57,379 bases of DNA, from assembly GCA_002633005.1 (NCBI GenBank), contig NMRA01000869.1, positions 48,815-106,193 of the forward strand. The letters are read 5' to 3'. The notes beneath the pieces are model-generated. The model saw only the letters and a list, made by a program, of their open reading frames with translations, did not search any database and was not told the origin of the DNA. The DNA is from Phoronis australis (lineage: Eukaryota > Phoronida > Phoronidae). Below, one piece after another: positions 21,850 through 33,214 of this stretch. How positions within the stretch are numbered: position 1 is the first letter of the stretch; every line of letters starts with the position of its first letter. Both the position numbers and the translations under genes were made by a program.

Positions 21850-24448
21850 GACTGATCCCGTAAAACCTACATGTAGGTGCTAAATAAGGCTGCAACTTTG
21901 TATACATTCGGGATTGCTCACCGCATCGCGACGAAAATATTCCATTATTTAATCAGGTGTTTCGTATAATAGTTCTATTAACATTTTGCCATGACTGATT
22001 TGCAGACGAAACGAAAAACAGTGATGAATGCCTTAGTATCCGAAGACGTGTTATAGCCTCAAAACCATGGCACTTGGACCTGTTTATGGTCGTCGCATTC
22101 TTCCCCCTCAGTAAACATGCTGGTGCTGAGCTGGTACTGCTTTTGTAACATTTAATTGCATTCAGAATTGTGACTTGGCCTCATATTCCAAATCTACGTT
22201 AGTTTGGTGTAACAAGTTCCCTTACAATCCGTGTAAGAACGAGCCTCGTAGACGTCACATTTTGCGGCTCTTGTTTGGCCTACTTGGAAGTCACGCATTT
22301 CATCATAACTTATGACAACGAACGGGGTAGAGTTCAGTAACGCTGGAACCTACGCCAGGACCTCACTAAAATCTAGCCAAAATCACGTTTTCTCCTTTAA
22401 ATACACGGCAATATCTCACGTAATCTCACAATCGAAGTCTTGCTGTTTAGCGAAGGTTCTAACGTAACTGAACTCAGGTCGGTGCGGATAATCTGCTGTG
22501 GTCACGAATGTCACAAGTATTCGTGCTGGGGCGTGATTGGAGTGGTTTGACGTTGCAAGCTTAGACAAATGTGAGAACACCTGTCGAGAAAAATTGCGTA
22601 TGCCACTGCGGTAAAGATTTTACAACTGCTGAGTTCTCAAATATGTCTGATTGACGATTTTCTCGTAACCGCCCTTGGTTGGAATAAAACTGCTGTTTAA
22701 ACCTGCCTCACATTATGTAACACTATCGATCAATTTCGTCAATTTATGTGTAATTATAACAAATTCTGACTGATTCAAGTGCCATATCCACGGTACCTGT
22801 TTGCAGATGTTTTTACGCAACATAATGACGAAGTGAACTGAAATTGGACCTACTGATTAGACGTGACAGGCAACTTACAACACGCATACCGGGAGACCTA
22901 TTTTAGCCGAAAATAATGACGGTTTAGTGAAGTCATGGGCCGGGATTCAGGCTTTTGATGCTCTGGAGTGTAATTGCAAAATTTGGCCAAAATCCAATTT
23001 AGGGCAATGCATGAAGACAAGCACGGAACTGGTAGCGACATCTTGTATTGGGACATATTTCTTTTCTGATACTGTGACGTCTTCCCGTCAGTAGTCCAAG
23101 TGTTCTCCGTATATGGAAAGCCAAAGCGGAGAAAANGACTGATCCCGTAAAACCTACATGTAGAATTAGGTGCTAAATAAGGCTGCAACCTTGTGTATAT
23201 TCGGGATTGCTCACCGCATCGCGACAAAAAAAATTCCATTATTTATTCAGTGGTTTCATATAATAGTTCTAGTCAACCAATATTAACATTTTGCCATGAC
23301 TGATTTGCAGACGAAACGAAAAACAATGATGAATGCCTTAGTATCCGAAGACGCGGTATAGCCTCAAAACCATGGCACTCTAGTTCGACCTGTTTATGGT
23401 CGTCGCATTCTTCACCCGCAGTAAACATGCTGGTGCTGAGCTGGTACTGATTTTGTAACATTGAATTGCATTCAGGATTGTGACTTGGCCTCATATTCCA
23501 AATCTACGATAGTTTGGTGTAACAAGTTCCCTTTCAATCCGTGTAAGAACGAGCCTTGTAGACGTCACATTTTGCGGCTCTTGTTTGGCCTACTGGAAGT
23601 CACGCATTTCATCATAACAACGAACGGGGTAGAGTTCAGTAACGCTGGGACCTACGCCAGGACCTCACCAAAATCTAGCCAAAATCACTTTTTCTCCTTT
23701 AAATACACGACAATGTCTCACGTAATCTCACGAAGTCTTGCTTTTTAGCTTTTTAGGTTCTAACGTAACAGAACTCAGGTCGGTGCGGATAATCTGCTGC
23801 GGTCACGAATGTCACAAGTATTCGTGCTGGGGCGTGATGGGAGTGGTTTGACATTGCAAGCTTAGATAAATGTGAGAACACCTGTCGAGAAAAATTGCGT
23901 ATGCCACTGCGGTAAAGATTTTACAACTGCTGAGTTCTCAGATTTGTCTGATTGACGATTTTCTCGTAACCGCCCTTGGTTGGAATAAAACTGCTGTTGA
24001 AACCTGCCTCTCATTATGTAACACTATCGATCAATTTCGTCAATTTATGTGTAATTATAACAAATTTGAATGTCTTCTGACTGATTCAAGTGCCATATCC
24101 ACGGTACCTGTTTGCAAATGTTTTTACGCAACATAATGACGAAGTGAACTGAAATTGGACCTATACTGTATAGACGTGACAGGCAACTGACAACACGCAT
24201 ACCGGGAGACCTATTTTAGCCGAAAATAATGACGGTTTAATGAAGTCATGGGCCGGGATTCACGCTTTTGATGCTCTGCAGTGTAATTGCAAAATTTGGC
24301 AAAAATCCAATTTAGGGTAATGCATGAAGGCAATCACCGAACTGGTAGCGACATCTTGCATTGGGACATATCTCTTTTCTGATACTGTGACGTCTTCCCG
24401 TCAGTAGTCCAAGTGTTCTCCGTATATGGAAAGCCAAAGCGGAGAAAA
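21850..24448. repeat. 1.29-kb tandem duplication joined by a single unknown base
   Basis: Copy 1 is 21850-23135 and copy 2 is 23137-24448, with the unknown base at 23136. Both start GACTGATCCCGTAAAACC and end CCAAAGCGGAGAAAA. Small indels distinguish them. No gene recognised. Confidence 0.92.
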
Positions 24449-24479
24449 TCCAGGACGCACTTGCTGTCTTTGCAAGATT

Positions 24480-25135
24480 TAAAAACAGGTCAGAAACATT
24501 ATTTTTACTCTGCAGAACCAAAAATACCTCAAAACCAGAATTGTCATTTATGTCAGAATTAAAAACAGCTCACTAGAAAAGATTATTTTCACTCTGCAGG
24601 ACCAGAATTTATCATGTCAGGACGTATCTTTATCACATCAAGACAAACAATTTATCTCCTCAAAACCAAATTTAACACACGGGGACCGAAACTTTATCAC
24701 GCCCAAAATTTTCATGCCAGGAAACCACGTGACTATGCACAAAAATTTATCCTTCGAAGAGGTAACATCGGTTCTGTGTAGACAGAGGCCAAGAGTTCAC
24801 GTGTGAATTTCTTTTGTCTCTTCCTCGTTTTACAAGAGAAGCCAATGTACATTTGGCCTTTCAGATATTACACGCAGACTGGAATACGACTGAGTGTTAT
24901 AGAGACACAGGGGATTTTCATTACGGATTGTCATTGTCGGATAGTGGATGGTCACGTGGTCTCATGGCATGAACAATTTCTGTCTTGCGTTATAAATTTC
25001 CTGTCCTGACGCGTTAAATTTTGGTCCCGACTTGACAAATCATAGGTCCTGGCGTTATAAATTTCAGTTTTGAGGCAGTTGTTTGGTCCTCCAGAGATTT
25101 TAACTCCGGATTAGAAAAATAAGTGTCGTGGCTGT
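24480..25135. repeat. Large imperfect inverted repeat
   Basis: The left arm (about 24480-24740) and right arm (about 24950-25135) pair imperfectly, most clearly CATGCCAGGAAACCACGTGA against GTCACGTGGTCTCATGGCAT. Words such as AGGACCA, TTTATCA and ACGCC recur inside the arms. Fold-back element or a rearranged pair of repeats. Confidence 0.65.
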
Positions 25136-25252
25136 TTTCCCTTTTGGTTTTCCATAGTTCACAATACAGCCCGTCCCGCTCCTTTCAGCTACACACGAGT
25201 GCGGGTCACAGTAGTCTCCAAAACCTGGCGGAGTACGTACCTAAGTCTGAGG

Positions 25253-25429
25253 ATGTCAAGAACTGTCACAGTTTGGTGGATTCGGCTAACATTTGTGCTG
25301 TTGGGTCTTGTTGTCGTCACCGTCAGCCTACCTCATGGGCGTTCCAAAAGCAATAGAGAAACGGATATTGAACTTTTTGAAAGATTGAACAAGGCCCTGG
25401 AGGGTTTGGGTCATATGAAGCCGCAGGAG
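25253..25429 (+). CDS. Candidate first coding exon with signal peptide or signal anchor
   Basis: ATG at 25253 with A at -3. 59 codons to the consensus-like donor GTATGT in phase 0. The N-terminus MSRTVTVWWIR is followed by a hydrophobic run LTFVLLGLVVVTVSL (about residues 12-26), then a basic/polar turn and a helix-like, acidic stretch ETDIELFERLNKALEGLGHM. This suits a secreted precursor or a type II membrane enzyme (short cytosolic end, anchor, stem). No family is recognised and no second exon was found downstream, where repeats dominate. A second frame over the same bases (25123-25356) has no such features. Confidence 0.45.
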
Positions 25430-26261
25430 GTATGTGCAGTAGCGCATTAATTCATTTCCAACTGAATCAGAATCAAAAATGTCTATTGTATGTAGGCTTT
25501 GGCCTCATGATACAGTTTAATTACAACTTTACAATGATAACATTTCAGCTCTTAACAGTGTTGCTCTTGAAATATATAGCGCCAGTATTTTTTGTTTGAA
25601 CCAAAATTATGTCTTTGAAATAACCAACTTCTCTGGCTTCATCTGTCATATTCGCCATTCTGTGTACTGTGCATGTACATAACCAAAGACTACGCAAAGG
25701 CACGTCAAATGAACCTCGTTTTCAACTTGACTAGTATTGCATATTGCACACAGTCTCTCAACCTCGGTTAGACCTCCGTGCCAGCCAGAGCCTGTTAATG
25801 TAAACTTGTGCATTGAGCACCCAAAACGAGCTAGTATTTTTCTTCAGTAGGGTCTATAAGTACAGTATGTATAAGTATTTTGTCACTGTAGTTCCGTTTT
25901 GATAGTGCAATATAATTGATATTTAGTCTAATTACTAATTACAAAGTGACAAGTTTGTACGCTACATTCCACTGAATGTGAACAATGCCCAAACTATACT
26001 AATAATTGAAGCTAAATCATAAAAAACCCAAGAATAACCATCGCATATTTTTCAAAATGAATTTCCTTTACGCGGTGGTGTTACCGTGACGACACAGACA
26101 CGCTAAATATAAAAGAGTACTACTACTGAATTGTGTCAGTTACTGGGCTACTGGCCGACAAAGACTCAAATCGGACAATGCGATCGAGGTCACCTCATTG
26201 GATGAGAATAATCGATCATTGATGAAATAACTGCGTTATTGGAAGTGCAAGATGAAGAACT

Positions 26262-26470
26262 GGGACCTGTTCTAACAAAACTGACTTAGCTAAGACAAAT
26301 CTTAGTATTAAAACCGTTTCAAGAAAGAGTTCTTAAGTTTGACTTAAGTTTTTGACATAAATTTTGTATTAATTTTGACTAACTTACTCAATGTTTCAAA
26401 GTTTGGAATTAAGACAAATCTGAAATTTAAGTAAAAAATGAACTTAAGTCAGTTTATTGGAACAGGTCCC
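26262..26470. mobile_element. Fold-back MITE with long terminal inverted repeats
   Basis: The left GGGACCTGTTCTAACAAAAC and right TTTATTGGAACAGGTCCC are near-perfect inverted repeats, pairing continuing inward through CTGACTTA and AGACAAATCT. About 209 bases, AT-rich, no coding. Confidence 0.78.
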
Positions 26471-26705
26471 TGTACTGTATTTGACAAGTGTTAGTATATT
26501 TTGGATGAACTGTCGAGGGTTGGATTATAAATTAAAAAGAAAATGTCTTCAGTTATACCACACCATTTAAAATATTCTATTTATTGTCTTCAAGGCACGC
26601 TTTACCAATGATGCGTAATATATAGTGAAGTCACAATTAGGCTTAGGTTGCTACTTAAGTCATGAAACACGGAACTCCAGAGGTGTCCATGTTCTATTGA
26701 TAACA

Positions 26706-27206
26706 ATTTTGAATAAGACGTCAAAGGTCTTCTTACAAACAATATAAGAGAATTTGTGGGGGATAAAATTTCGCATTGAAAATGTGTATAACAACTTTAG
26801 TATTACTTTATATGAACCTAATGAAGACAAACCGACTTTTAAAAGGTAGGCCTACTATAGAAACCTTTACATGGTTCAATCAAGAGTTTGATGTTCTCTG
26901 TGGGGACTATGTAGTCCAGAATTACGATGCTGAGTTTTCCAATTATGTGCATAATAATGCAAAATCGAATTTAAGATTTCGATCTGAAGAATTCATTTAA
27001 CCTAGTCGATGCATGGAGAGTAATACTAGAATCAAAGTTTCCAGTGGTTTAAAAAAACTCAAAATGGTTAGATTGTATTCTTCCCTTGTAAACGAAGATC
27101 TTCTGAGCACTGTACTAGGTAATGTAACGTATAAACGGGGTATAGAACGAATCACTCAAACATCTTTCTTACTTAAAAAGGGTAGTGGTTTTGGCGCTTT
27201 ATGAAC
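26706..27206 (+). pseudogene. Decayed unrecognised reading frames
   Basis: Consecutive plus-strand frames (26776-27000 and 27013-27204, plus a shifted frame just upstream encoding YNNFSITLYEPNEDKPTF) have protein-like composition but are separated by stops and shifts. They include FTWFNQEFDVLCGDYVVQNY and KRGIERITQTSFLLKKG. No family is recognised. A mobile element or an old integrated DNA virus are both possible; a chance run of open AT-rich DNA is not excluded. Confidence 0.35.
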
Positions 27207-27528
27207 TCTGTTAGGAGACGCCCAGGTCATAGCTGGAGGTAATACAGTGATTGGATATATTGTTTGTAAATTCCCTTACAATAAGTACCGCTTTCTTATG
27301 TGAGGTACTTACAGCTGATGAGTGTGGGTTTGCTTACGACCACGTTGTGTCATATTATATAACAGCAATGACGTCACATCTTATGGTGTGAAAAGTAAGC
27401 AAATTAAAACAAAACCGCCCCAAAAAGAATTAATTTTAAGATTTAACCTTTTTAAGTTTTGTTTCATATGAGAAAATACCTGTTTGGGAGAAATCGCTGC
27501 AGGATTGCAATACTTAATTCAAATAACG

Positions 27529-28039
27529 CAGAGAAAAATGCAAAAAGGTTTGATTCTCCGCTCCATCTGTAAATTAAAAGGGAAAGTAAAAAAAAATCTA
27601 CGAAGTATTTTTCTCCAATCTAGCAAAGTATTTTGATGAAATAACAATTACTAGAATAATTAAGTCTTCGGTTAAAGTTCTGAGGAACCGAAACGAAATA
27701 CAAAACTTCTATCAGTATTTATATTCTTTTCATTATCATCTACAAGAAAGTTTAAAATTTTGAAAATTGAAAATGTTAAGAAGATCGGTGTTGTGGATAG
27801 AACTAGACTAGATTATGATATTCGTTTATAAGAAATGGATGCAGCGCTAAAAGGGTTAACCGTTGAATTTTACCAATATCTTTGGAGCGAGTTACTTTAC
27901 ATTTTTTGTTTAGATTATTTAAATATAGATTTAAAAAACTCCTCCTCATTCACAGGTACAGGAAGTAATTAAATTTTTACCAAAGCCAAAAGCCCTGCAA
28001 TTTTGAAAAAAATGGTGCCTTATTTCTGCGCTAAGTACA
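27529..28039 (+). pseudogene. Decayed unrecognised ORF, copy A
   Basis: Nearly the same sequence as 28943-29449. Encodes lysine-rich helical segments such as NYEVFFSNLAKYF, ITRIIKSSVKVL and DAALKGLTVEF, with frame breaks (an extra A run near 27590, a stop near 27829, a shift near 27762). In this copy the last part reads to a stop at 27971 after SSSFTGTGSN. Function unknown. Confidence 0.4.
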
Positions 28040-28058
28040 GCACACATCACGAATTTTT

Positions 28059-28200
28059 GGCCGACCGGTCGGAAATTGGTCGACGACCGGCCGTCGACCG
28101 GTCGGCAAATTAGCCGACCGGTCGGCTAAAAATTAGCCGACCGGCAGCCGCCCGCAGTGCCGACTCATAAGGCGACCCCACAGCCGACCCTTCAGCCGAT
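28059..28200. repeat. Cluster of short ACCGGT-centred palindromes
   Basis: GCCGACCGGTCGGC or close variants occur four times in under 100 bases, followed by a degraded GCCGAC series to about 28200. Very GC-rich compared with the flanks. Could fold into alternating hairpins. Confidence 0.8.
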
Positions 28201-28942
28201 AGTCGGTGGGCCAAATCTCATAGCGTTCATCCTTGTGAGTACTTTGGGGGGGCAACCTAGTTTTTTCTATGTGGCTAGATAATATAACTAAAAATCAAAT
28301 TCCAAAAAGTTCCCACGTCTACACTTGCACATTTTTTTAAAAAAAGGTGTTTTTGTTGCACAAAATATGATGCATATTCTTGCCACTTGATGGCGCTTTT
28401 CTAGTGAATTGACCAATCAGAGAGCCAGATTGTATTGTTGTGCTTAGTTACTTCAATATGGCTGCTCCCATGGAATGTGATATCTGTATAAGTCAAGGTT
28501 TATCAAGCAGCACAAAATTGTGATGTCAGAGCCTAAAGAAGCTTAGGAAAGCTTCCTGACGAAAGCTGATTGACTGTGGAACTCTGTAGATCAGTAGATC
28601 AAGAAAAAGAAGAGGTGTCACAAACGTTTGTGCAGAAAACAGCTGCATGTCCTGGTAGCCTACACAGTATTTTTTGCTGAGTGCTATAGACTAGAATACC
28701 AAGTGTCAGACCAGAAAATTGAAAGGACATAGAACGGCATAGCAACGTTTCAAGGCACCAACAGTAGTACTAAAGCTGAAGTTGCTGAAAGTGATACAGA
28801 TGTTATCCAAGATTTCCCAAGAAAATCAATGGCTTCCAAAATCTGAAACACCCAATTAACCTGATCAAGATAGGAACATTCTGAAACATGAGTGCATCAT
28901 TTGTTAGCAGGAAAAGTACATTATGGGCCACATTTCAAGAAN

Positions 28943-29449
28943 GCAGAGAAAATATGTAAAAGGTTTGATTCTCCGCTCCATTTGTAAATTGAAAGGGAAA
29001 GTAAAAAACTACGAAGTATTTTTCTCCAATCTAGCAAAGTATTTTGATGAAACAACAATTACTAGAATAATTAAGTCTTCGGTTAAAATTCTGAGGAACC
29101 GAAACGAAATACAAAACTTCTATCAGTATTTATATTCTTTTAAACATCATCTACATGGAAGTTTAAAATTTTGAAAATTGAAAATGTTAAAAAGATCGGT
29201 GATGTGGATAGAACAAGACTAGATTATGATATTCGTTTAGAAATGGATGCAGCGCTAAAAGGGTTAACCGTTGACTTTTATAAATTCCTTTGGAGCGAGT
29301 TACTTTACATTTTTTTATTTAGATTATTTAAATATAGTTTAAAAAAACTCCTCCTCATTCACAGGTACATCAAGTAATTAAATTTTTACCAAGGGCCAAA
29401 AGCCCCGAAACTTTGAAAAAAATGGCGCTTTATTTCTGTGCTAAGTACA
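28943..29449 (+). pseudogene. Decayed unrecognised ORF, copy B
   Basis: Starts immediately after the unknown base at 28942. Two frames (to 29174 and 29171-29377) overlap by a shift in the same place as copy A. It lacks the in-frame stop near the middle of copy A but has a shift near 29310 that changes the C-terminus. The two copies are broken differently, which suggests either haplotypes or independent decay after duplication. Confidence 0.4.
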
Positions 29450-30405
29450 TGTATAAACTAACACGTTCTATCCTAAAGTTTAGCGTATCAACAAAACGCC
29501 CGATTTCTCCACATGTGTTAGCGTTATGCGCTAAACCCGAGAGATATGCTTAAAGTGTTTTAGCACGTGAAAAACAGACTAAATTCCATTATCCAAAGTG
29601 GTTCTTTGCCACTCAAACAGAATATAAAGTCTATGAATGTTTCCGGTTGGTTCGTAAACATTTTGAATTTCTGTTAATTTGAAAGCATTTTCCCTTTAGC
29701 CTCAAATTTCAAAAAAAAAACGATTTGTCAAGTGCTCGACACTTTGTCGACTTTTCTCCTACACGGCAATCCCGGTCTCCTTATTTAGTATGACAAGACA
29801 TAAACGTAACACCTTTCTCTCATTATGTTGTGGAAGAATGTGACTTCTGACCTTTGATGTAAACAAGGGCGAGTTCAAGCCGCGGCCAGTCCGACTTCTT
29901 TGAGCGCATGGGCTCATATATATTACTACGGTCGAACACCTTGAAAAACCACTGGCATGCAAAGTTTTCGTTTCGTCTATATTTCAAAAACTAGTGGATC
30001 TGACTTTTCTCTAAGAACTCTTGCAATATTCAAAGTGAATAACACTTACGTTAGCATCCCCAAGAAGTAGATTCGCCACAATCTGTTTGAAATGTATTTT
30101 TACAAGTTTTCGCGGTTGATGCCTTTTAAAGGTTGTAGTGGAGTTAAAGACATCCTTTTTGGAAGTCGCGAATTTAAAATAAAACCTCAGCATCACTTAA
30201 AAATTGTTGCATCTTTTGGACCAATTCGCAAACTTCTCTGGTCTCAAATTCAATAAAGATATTAAGAATTTATCAGGATCGGTTACATAAAATAGAGAAC
30301 GTCAACCCCTGAGTGTTCAAAAACATTAAAATGATCGATCCAAACCTAACTTTTCAACATTAGGAATTAATGCCAATAAAGATTTATATAAAATTATTGA
30401 TTTAA

Positions 30406-30720
30406 GAGGCAGTCCATATAAAAACCAATAGATTTTCAAAAATCAGTCTATACGTCAAAATTTAAAACAACTTCATTTTTTGTACATGGGTAGGTATTCC
30501 AACAAAAACCCAAATGCCAAATTTTGAGCACTCAATGACCCCTAATTTCGCCGCTGGAGCATGAAAACACAAATTGGCACAATTGGGCATATTAGCCGTT
30601 TCAAAAATCGCATGTTTTCAGCAACAAAAATGAGTAACATGCAAAATTGATCAAAAGCTATATTTTGGTGGCTGAAATAACCAACGTATACTGTGCATAA
30701 TTCTGTGTCATTTATTAAAA
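30406..30720. repeat. 315-bp dispersed repeat, copy 1
   Basis: Almost identical to 56992-57308 in the same orientation; both begin AAGAGGCAGTCCATATAAAA. This copy ends at an unknown base (30721). AT-rich, no gene, unassigned family. Confidence 0.9.
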
Positions 30721-30721
30721 N

Positions 30722-30802
30722 AGTGCAATGGGCCCACATGCGAGGCCTGCGCACGTCTGATACAACGTGTATCAGACCGCCTGCAATTATTTTTTTTTAT
30801 AT
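30722..30802. repeat. Dispersed repeat end with perfect hairpin
   Basis: Contains TCTGATACAACGTGTATCAG, an 8-bp stem around a short loop, and GGGCCCACATGCGAGGCCTG. An inverted copy is at about 52209-52286. Probably the terminal part of a small DNA element. Confidence 0.75.
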
Positions 30803-31677
30803 GTGACGTTATGAACATACAGTTAAAGAGTTAGTCTTGATGACTGAGTAATAAAAAATCTTGCCTCAACTTTGCACTTTAGTGAAAATTGTCTTGCAAA
30901 ATTGTCTATTTTCATAGTTTGGAAATGACGAGCAGAGTTTACAGACCATTTGAACAAACTTTTAGGCAAGAAGTCTGCTTTAAATAGTTATAGAAACCAA
31001 GTCTAAAGTTTTTCAAATGAAAACAAGATGTTTTCCGGGTTTATTACGCGGCTAGTATCAAAACTGAATCCGATGACCTTTGTCCACTGAGGGAGTCATT
31101 TGAGGTTTAAAGCTTGAGGATTTATAAAAAATATACGTGTAACCCTCTCGTATTCTTTCATTTCTTTTACATAATCAGGTTAATTTAAACACTCCGTAGA
31201 ACTTTTGAATGGAAATAAATGCCTTTAAGATTAAACGAGTAAGAATTGATATTTGTAATGACTGGTTTTGAGAGAAGCAAGTGCATTTTAAAAAGACAAA
31301 ATGACAGACGATGTCGATGGGCCTTCATGTTCCTTTAGAGTTTATTCTTCAAAAAATCACAAAAGCTTTGTGCTTTAGTGAGTCACAAAGATTCTGTAAG
31401 GGTTAAGGAGATATCGCCTCGCATGCAAAACAAAAAGTCAGTAGCTTCATATCATAGGACCACATCTGCCAAATCTCATTGAGACCCTGCAAGGGGTTAA
31501 GGAGATACTCTACCGTATGCCGGATGCCCAGACAGAGACGATGGCATAAACTGCATTCGTGACTTAAACCACAGGATTTTCCCGTACCCTTTATTTTGTT
31601 TGCAGGTCTAAATATTCATACAAACACCCGGACAGCTCCATAGGATAAAGTGTAAACATCCTTGACAACCCAATTAC

Positions 31678-31818
31678 CTGCAGGTTCTGTGTCCAAGCCA
31701 TCATCCTCGATCTGGTCATACAGTTCGTCGAGTTCTGACGATGACCTATTCAATCTCCTCTGTTGGCATGTGATGGGCTCAGGCAGTACTATGGTAATTG
31801 GCTTTTCCGTATTTGCAC
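31678..31818 (-). CDS. Adaptor-like gene, coding exon 2
   Basis: 141 bases, phase 1-1, acceptor CATTTCAG and donor GTAATT. Encodes ANTEKPITIVLPEPITCQQ, then SSSELDELYDQIEDDGL. Same acidic tyrosine-motif character as exon 1, supporting the join across a 457-base intron. Confidence 0.65.
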
Positions 31819-32996
31819 CTGAAATGTGGATTCAAACATCTACTTATAACAATTCTTCCCTTATTTCACCCAAAAATAATTACTAAAATGGTCATTTTTA
31901 CGTTTTTCAATGGCTGATTGCTGTTTTACATTGAGAACTCCAGCGAATGTTGTTTTGTGATATCTACACACTGCAAAGCATGCTTAAAATAGACTATTGA
32001 ATGTTCTTAATCTGTTTACCCTAGCAGAGAAATCTAACAAAACAAACTTTCACTTGTTGGCCATAGTGTGTGCTCAATAGGTTAAGAACTACTATACCAT
32101 GACCCAGACAACAAAACCATTGGAAATCATCAAAAATGACACAGAATATTTCACTGAGATGTCGATGATGCCAGTGCAACAAAATCCAAGAATATTCCAA
32201 AACCACAACATACGCATGAAACACGTGCTTTGTGAGAAATCTTCACAAGAAGAAGTTCCATTTGTGTTCGCTCACCTGCCTTGGTATTCTCCTCGGGAAC
32301 AAATGCGTCATCGTAAAAAATTTCGTCCGGAATCGTTCTACCATCCTCACTTACTCCTGTTCCTCCTGATGCCAACAACGGGTTGGCTACATCGTCGTAC
32401 TCCCCACCATCATCGCCAGGTGGCGCTGTAATTATGTCACCCTGAGAAACAGTTACATCAGAGCCACTACCATCTACACTAACACCCGATGTACCAATGA
32501 CATCATCGTATGTGTTGCTACTGTCCCGCACCATATCTTTGCTTGTAACTTGTTCACCTGAGCTTGAACCCTGTTGATACGTTTGTGGCGATGTTCTGTC
32601 TATTTTAACACCATTTCCCAAAGATTTCATGGGAAGTACCTCGGTACCACCACCATCGGGAGTGTCAACATTCGGTCCTTCAAGCTTTAGAGCTTTACTT
32701 GCATCGTCATTCCCATTGGAGCCCTGGCTTTGATCACCGGTGTTTCTATGTGAAAGTTCTGCCTTGTGTTTCCTGAAAATGTCTTCATTTTCATACGTGT
32801 GGGGTTGCGACGTCCGAGGTACTATACTTGACTTGAGTGTGGTCACAGCAACCTGGTCAGATGATGGTATCAAATCGTAGCTTCCTGTTGTCGAGGCCTC
32901 CAGGCTGTTGACAGAAGACTGCGCTAGTGCTTTTTCAAGTTCAATCTCCATCTTGGCATCATATGAGAGCCTCGACAGGTCACCACTGGTACTCAT
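31678..32996 (-). CDS. Candidate phosphotyrosine adaptor protein, first two coding exons
   Basis: Two exons (32276-32996, 31678-31818) join in phase 1 and give 287 residues before a further GTAATT donor, so the gene continues left. The start is well set: an in-frame TAA lies two codons upstream of the ATG. There is no signal peptide, membrane segment or folded domain; composition is acidic, Ser/Thr/Gly-rich and disordered. Tyrosine motifs are YDLI (40), YENE (68), YDDV (163 and 200), YDDA (228) and YDQI (near 273). YxN is a GRB2-SH2-type site and YDDV resembles the SLP-76/NCK-SH2 sites of ADAP (FYB1). The adaptor role is inferred from motifs alone; no homolog is claimed. Later exons were not found. 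Confidence 0.65.
32276..32996 (-). CDS. Adaptor-like gene, coding exon 1
   Basis: 721 coding bases from ATG (A at -3, upstream in-frame stop) to a GTGAGC donor after GCAG, phase 1. The open frame runs past the donor, so an unspliced reading would add about 40 non-homologous-looking residues. It begins MSTSGDLSRLSYDAKMEIEL and contains GGEYDDVANPLL and IPDEIFYDDAF. Confidence 0.72.
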
Positions 32997-33172
32997 GATT
33001 TAGAAGTTGTTCTCACTCCAACAGTGACAGATGATGAGAGCCCATGCTGTTAAATACAAGAGACATGATGAGACAGAGATAAGAGGGACTGTGATGAATA
33101 GCATGGTTATGGTTTACAATCTGATTGCAAAACCAGCCATTTGATATCAGTATTTTCTCAGAGGTAGGGTGG

Positions 33173-33214
33173 CCTAGTGGATTGAATGTTTGCCTCCTGT
33201 TCACAAGGTCATAG
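33173..33214 (+). repeat. tRNA-derived SINE, 5' part (A box)
   Basis: GTGGCCTAGTGGATTGAATG resembles a tRNA D-arm with A box. The matching B box, GGTTTGAATCCCACTGG, resumes at 33926 after an insertion. The 13 bases CACAAGGTCATAG occur at both insertion edges. Confidence 0.7.

Larger units (their letters stand above)
29450..31677. other. No supported gene apart from the repeats listed
   Basis: Outside 30406-30802 only short unsupported open frames are seen. Later exons of the minus-strand gene starting at 32996 would be expected here or further left, but none is recognised. Confidence 0.45.

Noticed and set aside
28476-28530. Short plus frame starting MAAPMECDIC, suggestive of a RING/TRIM start
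   Set aside because: Ends at a stop after about 21 codons with no good donor; two Cys are not enough.
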